Of a stretch of DNA of 64,000 nucleotides, positions 59,139 to 64,000 are shown piece by piece. The position numbers and the translations under genes are program-made. The DNA is taken from positions 339,947 to 403,946 of the forward strand of contig CAJNOI010000053.1 of NCBI GenBank assembly GCA_905250115.1, in the 5' to 3' direction. How positions within the stretch are numbered: position 1 is the first letter of the stretch; every line of letters starts with the position of its first letter. This stretch comes from Adineta steineri. Lineage: Eukaryota > Rotifera > Eurotatoria > Adinetida > Adinetidae. The notes under the pieces are model-generated. The model made no database searches. It worked only from the letters and a program-made list of their open reading frames with translations, and was not told the DNA's origin.

Positions 59139-59936
59139 ATTCTCTTTCTCGTAGAGAAGAGTCCAACATAAACAAATTGTTTGTTCCATTGCTTAATTGC
59201 TTGTAAGTCTACAAGCTCAAAAAAATCCAAACTGATTCTTCGAAAAAGAGATTTCTAGAGGTATTTTGATGCGAGGAGTGCGAATCTGAGGTGTATTGGG
59301 TGACTATCGTAAATGGGAGTGGTAAGGGTGGGTGAAAGGTCAAAAGAACATCGACATTAATTTTTCCAAAAAGACATTTCTCGAGGTTTTTCGATACGCG
59401 GAGTTCAAATCTGAGGTCTGTTGGATGGCCTTGGTTAGCGGTAGATGGGTATCGATGAAAGGTCAAAAGAACATCGAAAATCGATTTTTCAAAAAGATAT
59501 TTTTAGAGATATTTTGATGCGAGGAGTTCAAACCCGAAGTCTAATCGATGGCCTTGGTTAGGAGTGGGTGGGTGTAGGTGGGACGTCAAAGTTTTTATCC
59601 TGTCACTCACCCACCTGCCCCCATCTACCCATTCCCTTCGTCACAATCACTCAATGGACTTCAGATTCGAACTCGCCGCATCGAAAAACCTCCAGAAATG
59701 TCTTCTTCGAAAATTGACTTTGGGTGTTCTTTTGACCTCTCCCCTTTGTGGAAAATATATTTTCCGAAAATTGACTTTGGGTGTCCTTTTCACCTCTTCC
59801 TTTCGTGGAAAGAATATTTTTCGAAAATTAACTTTGGGTGTTCTTTTGACCTCTTCTCTTCTCAGAAAATATCTTTTTCGAAAATTAAATTCAGGTGTCC
59901 TTTTGACCTTTCTCCTACTCGGAAAATAAAATAAAA
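59139..59936 (-). mobile_element. Composite, rearranged copy of the CTCTTTCTCGTA-family repeat
   Basis: Begins on the plus strand with ATTCTCTTTCTCGTAGAGAA, the reverse of the family's end, so it is inverted relative to the intronic copies. Several internal units follow (ATCTGAGGT, GAAAGGTCAAAAGAACATCG). Near 59585 the orientation flips and forward units appear (CAGATTCGAACTCGCCGCAT). Then come four short repeats of TCGAAAATTGACTTTGGGTG with TTTTGACCTCT to 59925. No full coding sequence. Confidence 0.7.
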
Positions 59937-60332
59937 GCATATAGATGTCAGTAAAGAAATGTAAATAGAAGATTGGATAAATTTCAACAACGCACTATTT
60001 CGAATTTGTAGTCCCATTAACTAATTAACATCTAATTTACTAGAGATCATATTTACCTCTTCGTGTAATTCTTTTTAGATACAAACTAGTTATACTACAT
60101 TATAATTCTTATTATATAAGTGAGTGTAATCGTAATTTGATATTTTTTACTTATATATGAATCAACCATTTCGCAATTTTCAGAGTATAAAAAAAGGTGG
60201 AAAACGATAATGTAAAGAATTTTTGTACGGTGAAAATGAGTAGTATTCGTAATTAATTAAACATATCTCATGAACTAAATATAATTGTTTTTGACACGAA
60301 TCAGTTTTATTTTTAGATCATCTATAAATTTC
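59937..60332. other. Non-coding
   Basis: Short interval upstream of the BED-finger gene, probably including its promoter; nothing specific seen. Confidence 0.35.
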
Positions 60333-62691
60333 ATGGCATCCAGGGCGAACAAAAACCACGATGATGATGCATCATCAACTTCTTCACCTATACACAGTCC
60401 TTATAATTTACGTCGTAATCATTCACAACCTGGTGGTGTGACAAAAAAAAATAGTTTTGCTCGATCAAAACACGCTACTCGTGATGCTGGTGTTCATACA
60501 TCAAGTTCCAGAACAAGTTCAATCACATCACAAGTTGCATCGAGTCAACCACAACATTCAACACTATCATATGCTGCATCTAGTCAATCACAACGTTCAA
60601 CACCATCATATGCTGCATCTAGTCAATCACAACGTTCAACATCATCACGTACTGCATCTAGACGATCACAACGTTCAGCAAGTGACGACGACGAGATTAT
60701 CGCAGACAATAATGCTACTGACATTGAACTTTCTGATGATAAACCGGAAGCTATAGCTGCTGCAAGAAAATTAGAACGACAAGAAAACAAATTACCACCA
60801 GTAAAGGATTATTTACAATATGTGGATGAAAATACTTATTTATGCAAAAAATGCACGAGAGTAAGTATAAGTTGAAACCTAAGCTTTATTCATTTTTTAA
60901 TATTAATTATTTGTATTACGTATTGTATACAACAATTTTACTATATAAATGGTTATTGCACTTCACTCATAAAAAAACCTTAGAATTATGTGTGTTAATA
61001 AAATATTATAATGTCACAAATCCTTATAAAAATTTTTCTATATTGATATTATTGTATTGAAAATTTTTGAAAGAATTAGATTTCTTTGATTTAATAAATC
61101 TTTATTAACTTCTACACTACTAGATATGAACATCTTGTACTTTCATTGTACAGCTATAAGTTTATATGCAAAGTTGATTAAGTCTCGGATATATATTTAT
61201 TTTAGTAATTTCCATTGCATTAATAGAACCTTTATTTAATATTCAACTCAGCAATTTTGTCTGTATAAAGTTCAACTCTTATCATTAGATTTCTTTAGGT
61301 TACATTCTATACTAGTTATCCAAAATTTCTTTACCGATTAAATTTCATGTAGAGTGTACTCATACAGCTGAAAAAATTCCTAACTGTCAAGTAAATAATA
61401 GAAATATATCGTATTTTCATACTCGAAATATTTGATTGAGCCCAATGATGATATGTTGTATCGTAAACAATTTAGTCACTAAATTGTCATCAGTTTATTT
61501 AATATAAAAAGCATCAATAATTCATTCATTCATTGAGAAGAATTGAAACAAAAAACATTTATGTTTTGATCTATTTCTAACTTCGTATATAGATTCGATG
61601 ATAGAGACTTACTGTTTATAAAATACAAACGACTATAGGTCGCGAATATTTCAATAGAATTTGACTAGAGAACTACTGCAGAGAAATTATCAATTTTCTT
61701 TCTTCACGAACACGAAAATTGTTCGACATACTTATTGGATACAACTGATATTTTATCCTCAGTAACTTGTCATATTTCCTCGATATCTTCGTCAGATGCA
61801 GATTCAAATTAATGATCTAATTGCAATTAAGTCACGGACATTCGATAATAACTCAAAATCTTCGTTAAGTGAGACATAAAACAAGTGCTATTTATCGATG
61901 GTCTTATTTTTAGCTTGCTCAATTCGTGTAGTCTTGCTATTAGTCGAGACAGTAGCAAATATAATGCACAACTCAAAATTTAAAATTGAATTATATAGAT
62001 GCAATGAAGATGTTTTTCAATTTTTTTAAAATATGAATTAAAAACGAAATTTTAGCATTGTGCCATCTAGTCCGATAATATGCAATTTTTGTACCTACTA
62101 CTCTAATGCACCACATATGTAGAAGTGATACTCTGATTTATTCATAATAACTTTTCGCTAACGTCATTCCTAACAAGTCGATTCATTAACAGTTCTACTA
62201 AACGTTTCACAATAGGAATCAGAACAGTTATTTACCACATGATTCATGATTATTTCAATTAGAAAATTTTCGTTTCACAAAGTATTATCTGGTAAATCAA
62301 GTTTATATAATATTTTACAACTCTGATTCCGAAACAATCACAAGAAAATCTTTCACCTTTATCATAATATTTTACGAAGAAAGTGTCATCAGGATACTCT
62401 GAAGAAATCATTACTTCATTCGGTCTCATTTATTTCTTTTTAGCCCATCAAGATTTCCAACTACAGCGATGCAAATCTTCGCAGTCATCTTGGGCGAGCG
62501 CATCACAAGGAACATTTATTATTTCCATCCCAACGTATTCAAGCTATGTCAAACTTAAAATCAATCAAACCAGAAATGAAACGTGAACTTGACCAGGCCG
62601 CAATCGACTGTATTATAACAGACGGTCGTCCATTCGGTGACTTCAGGCGTTGTGGTATGCTGAAATTTCTCAATAAAATTTGTTTCGGATA
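60333..62691 (+). CDS. BED-finger hAT transposase-like protein, 5' exons (partial)
   Basis: Exon 1 is 60333-60860 (176 codons, MASRANKNHDDDASSTSS...) and exon 2 is 62444-62691; the donor is AGA/GTAAGT and the acceptor TTTTTAG/CCC. Start at ATG 60333 because the frame upstream has only TTG. Exon 1 is Ser/Gln-rich with a 13-residue repeat (SQSQRSTPSYAAS) and ends in YLCKKCTR. Exon 2 continues SNYSDANLRSHLGRAHH, completing a CxxC...HxxxxH BED zinc finger across the junction. It then has CIITDGRPFGDFRRCGMLKF, the conserved block after the finger in hAT transposases. Exon 2 ends at a good donor (GGATA/GTAAGT); no later exon was found up to 64000, so the catalytic domain is outside the window or lost. 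The first intron is 1583 nt, far above the local norm. Confidence 0.75.
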
Positions 62692-63604
62692 GTAAGTTAT
62701 TTAGATTATTATGAATATTTATTTGAAGATGTCTCCTGTTGAGCATGATTGTTCCTAATCATATACAGGTTGCTAATGAACTAAAAATAATGTTTCAGTT
62801 CAGTATTTATGTTTTGTAATTAGTATATCTGTTGATAAGATTACGAGAAAATCGTTGATTTTTATATTTTGTGTTTTAAATAACAAGTAGCGTTCATCGA
62901 AACTCGATTCACCTGGCCCTAGACTGCCGCGGTCTGCATGCTGATATAACTATATTTAGATACGAATGAGAGTTAATCAAAATTAGTTTTGACGTTCGGC
63001 AGAAAATCAAATTGAATTTCTAGCTTATATAAAATCAAGCATTTCTAAAATTTTCATACTTGTAGAATGCAGAATAAAGTTTAAAAACGCTTTAGCTTTA
63101 TTAACTTCCATTTTATAGAAAGTAGGATTTCAAAAAAATACTACAGTGCAGATTTCTTTATCATTGTATATCAAAATTGATTTGGAACTCTTCTATCTAT
63201 ACGCACTATAGCAAGACTATTAAACTGACAAGCTTCTGAAAAATGTTTTGCAATAATGCAACAACTAAACTTTTAAAACTATCAAACTATAATGCGTATG
63301 TTTTTTAGCTTCTAATCCTGGATCTTATTTTATTGAGTTGTCGTACAAGACGTTTCGACGCATCATTGTTTTGTTCAAACATGCATTAGAAATATTTATC
63401 AATGATAATGAACGAGATGCTATATAAAAATAGGCGAACATTTTTTTCAAAGCATTATAATACTCTGTGTATAAGAACATTTCGTTTTTTTGTTATTAAT
63501 ATTATTTTCATCTTTATCCATATTCGAAGTAAAATTAGCGTTGCCACATTCTTTTAGTTTGTTCAATAAAATAATGATCTATATATAATTAAGAAATATT
63601 TTAA
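62692..63604. other. Non-coding
   Basis: Presumed intron or 3' flank of the BED-finger gene. A short more GC-rich patch at 62900-62945 begins ACAAGTAGCGTTC, faintly like the start of the intronic repeat family. No exon recognised. Confidence 0.35.
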
Positions 63605-63760
63605 ATATTTAAGTGTGCGCCCTTTTTTAACAAATAAATTAAATATTTTATATTAAATATTTTACTATTCAAATATTTGAGTTAGCGCCCTTTTCAACGG
63701 ATAAATTAAACATTTAAGTTCGCGCTCTTTCTAACAAATAAACTAAATATTATGCTACTC
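63605..63760. repeat. Three diverged GCGCCCTTTT-containing units
   Basis: Units begin at about 63612, 63680 and 63718 with AGT-GCGC(C/T)CTTT, then AACAAATAAATTAAATATT. Spacing is uneven (68 and 38 bp). A further GCGCCC occurs at 63826. Confidence 0.55.
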
Positions 63761-64000
63761 AAATAAAACGATAATAGCAAAGAAATATTATATTATAAGA
63801 AATATGCCTTAGTTACATGGTTATTTGCGCCCAAAAAAAAGGTCATTTGTGCCATGTTACCGACAAAAACAATACATGTAAAAAGATAACTCCCGCTTCT
63901 AGACCCTATCCTTTTCAGTCTAGGGAATAAATTTGTTAGAATTTAGTGTTAATTACTACTGTTTTAGTCATGGGCTCGGAAGGAAGACAGTACGGCGCCA
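63761..64000. other. Non-coding end of window
   Basis: No gene recognised. The terminal bases become more GC-rich. Confidence 0.3.

Noticed and set aside
1..64000. CRISPR arrays, bacterial operons, riboswitches, rRNA or tRNA genes
   Set aside because: Introns and gene content show a eukaryotic nuclear genome; no array of equal spacers and no convincing tRNA cloverleaf was found by eye.

Overview
This is eukaryotic nuclear DNA, very AT-rich, with gene islands separated by long non-coding stretches. Genes carry short GT-AG introns, mostly 50 to 63 nt. Several features together point to a bdelloid rotifer: runs of TGTGGG/CCCACA (the telomeric repeat I recall for bdelloids), an ADP-ribosyltransferase fused to kinesin-light-chain-type TPRs, a rotifer-type F-box/LRR-like fragment, an orphan rhodopsin-like GPCR, and enzymes of bacterial or fungal type such as rhamnonate dehydratase. 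I cannot name the species.

Left part (1-24.6 kb): an F-box/LRR-like 3' exon; a small two-exon coiled-coil-like gene whose intron holds a fold-back transposon; a two-exon gene that appears to fuse an isochorismatase-like cysteine hydrolase to a type I/III glutamine-synthetase-like ligase; TMEM144; a 301-bp palindromic GC-rich element with a perfect 10-bp target duplication; a four-exon ammonium transporter (480 aa); a CD225/dispanin protein; the ART-TPR protein; a hAT remnant; an unknown pseudogene with four in-frame stops; L-rhamnonate dehydratase; a small secreted protein; and a 183-bp hAT-type MITE.

Middle part (24.6-52.6 kb): a three-exon DUF3431 protein, a two-exon EF-hand protein, a secreted-protein pseudogene cut by a 978-bp fold-back element, a GPCR, an intronless NAD-binding reductase-like protein, an SLC5 sodium/solute symporter and a complete Nav1-type sodium channel (DEKA filter, MFM inactivation motif). 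One repeat family with CTCTTTCTCGTA ends sits in an intron of the DUF3431 gene and in three introns of the sodium channel, with two, two, one and zero internal repeat units.

Right part (54-64 kb) looks subtelomeric or rearranged. An amidohydrolase gene of distinct base composition stops exactly where a (TGTGGG)n array starts. The array contains a 100-N gap, then flips after a 15-bp spacer into (CCCACA)n, a head-to-head telomere arrangement. Beyond it lie AT-rich tandem repeats, a broken Helitron protein (DUF6570 plus start of the Helitron-like N domain) cut by another insertion, a 34-bp perfect palindrome, a composite copy of the intronic repeat family, and the first exons of a BED-finger hAT transposase with an unusually long intron.

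Most genes are unrelated in function. Possible links are only thematic: ammonium transport with glutamine-synthetase-like chemistry, and sodium-coupled transport beside a sodium channel.
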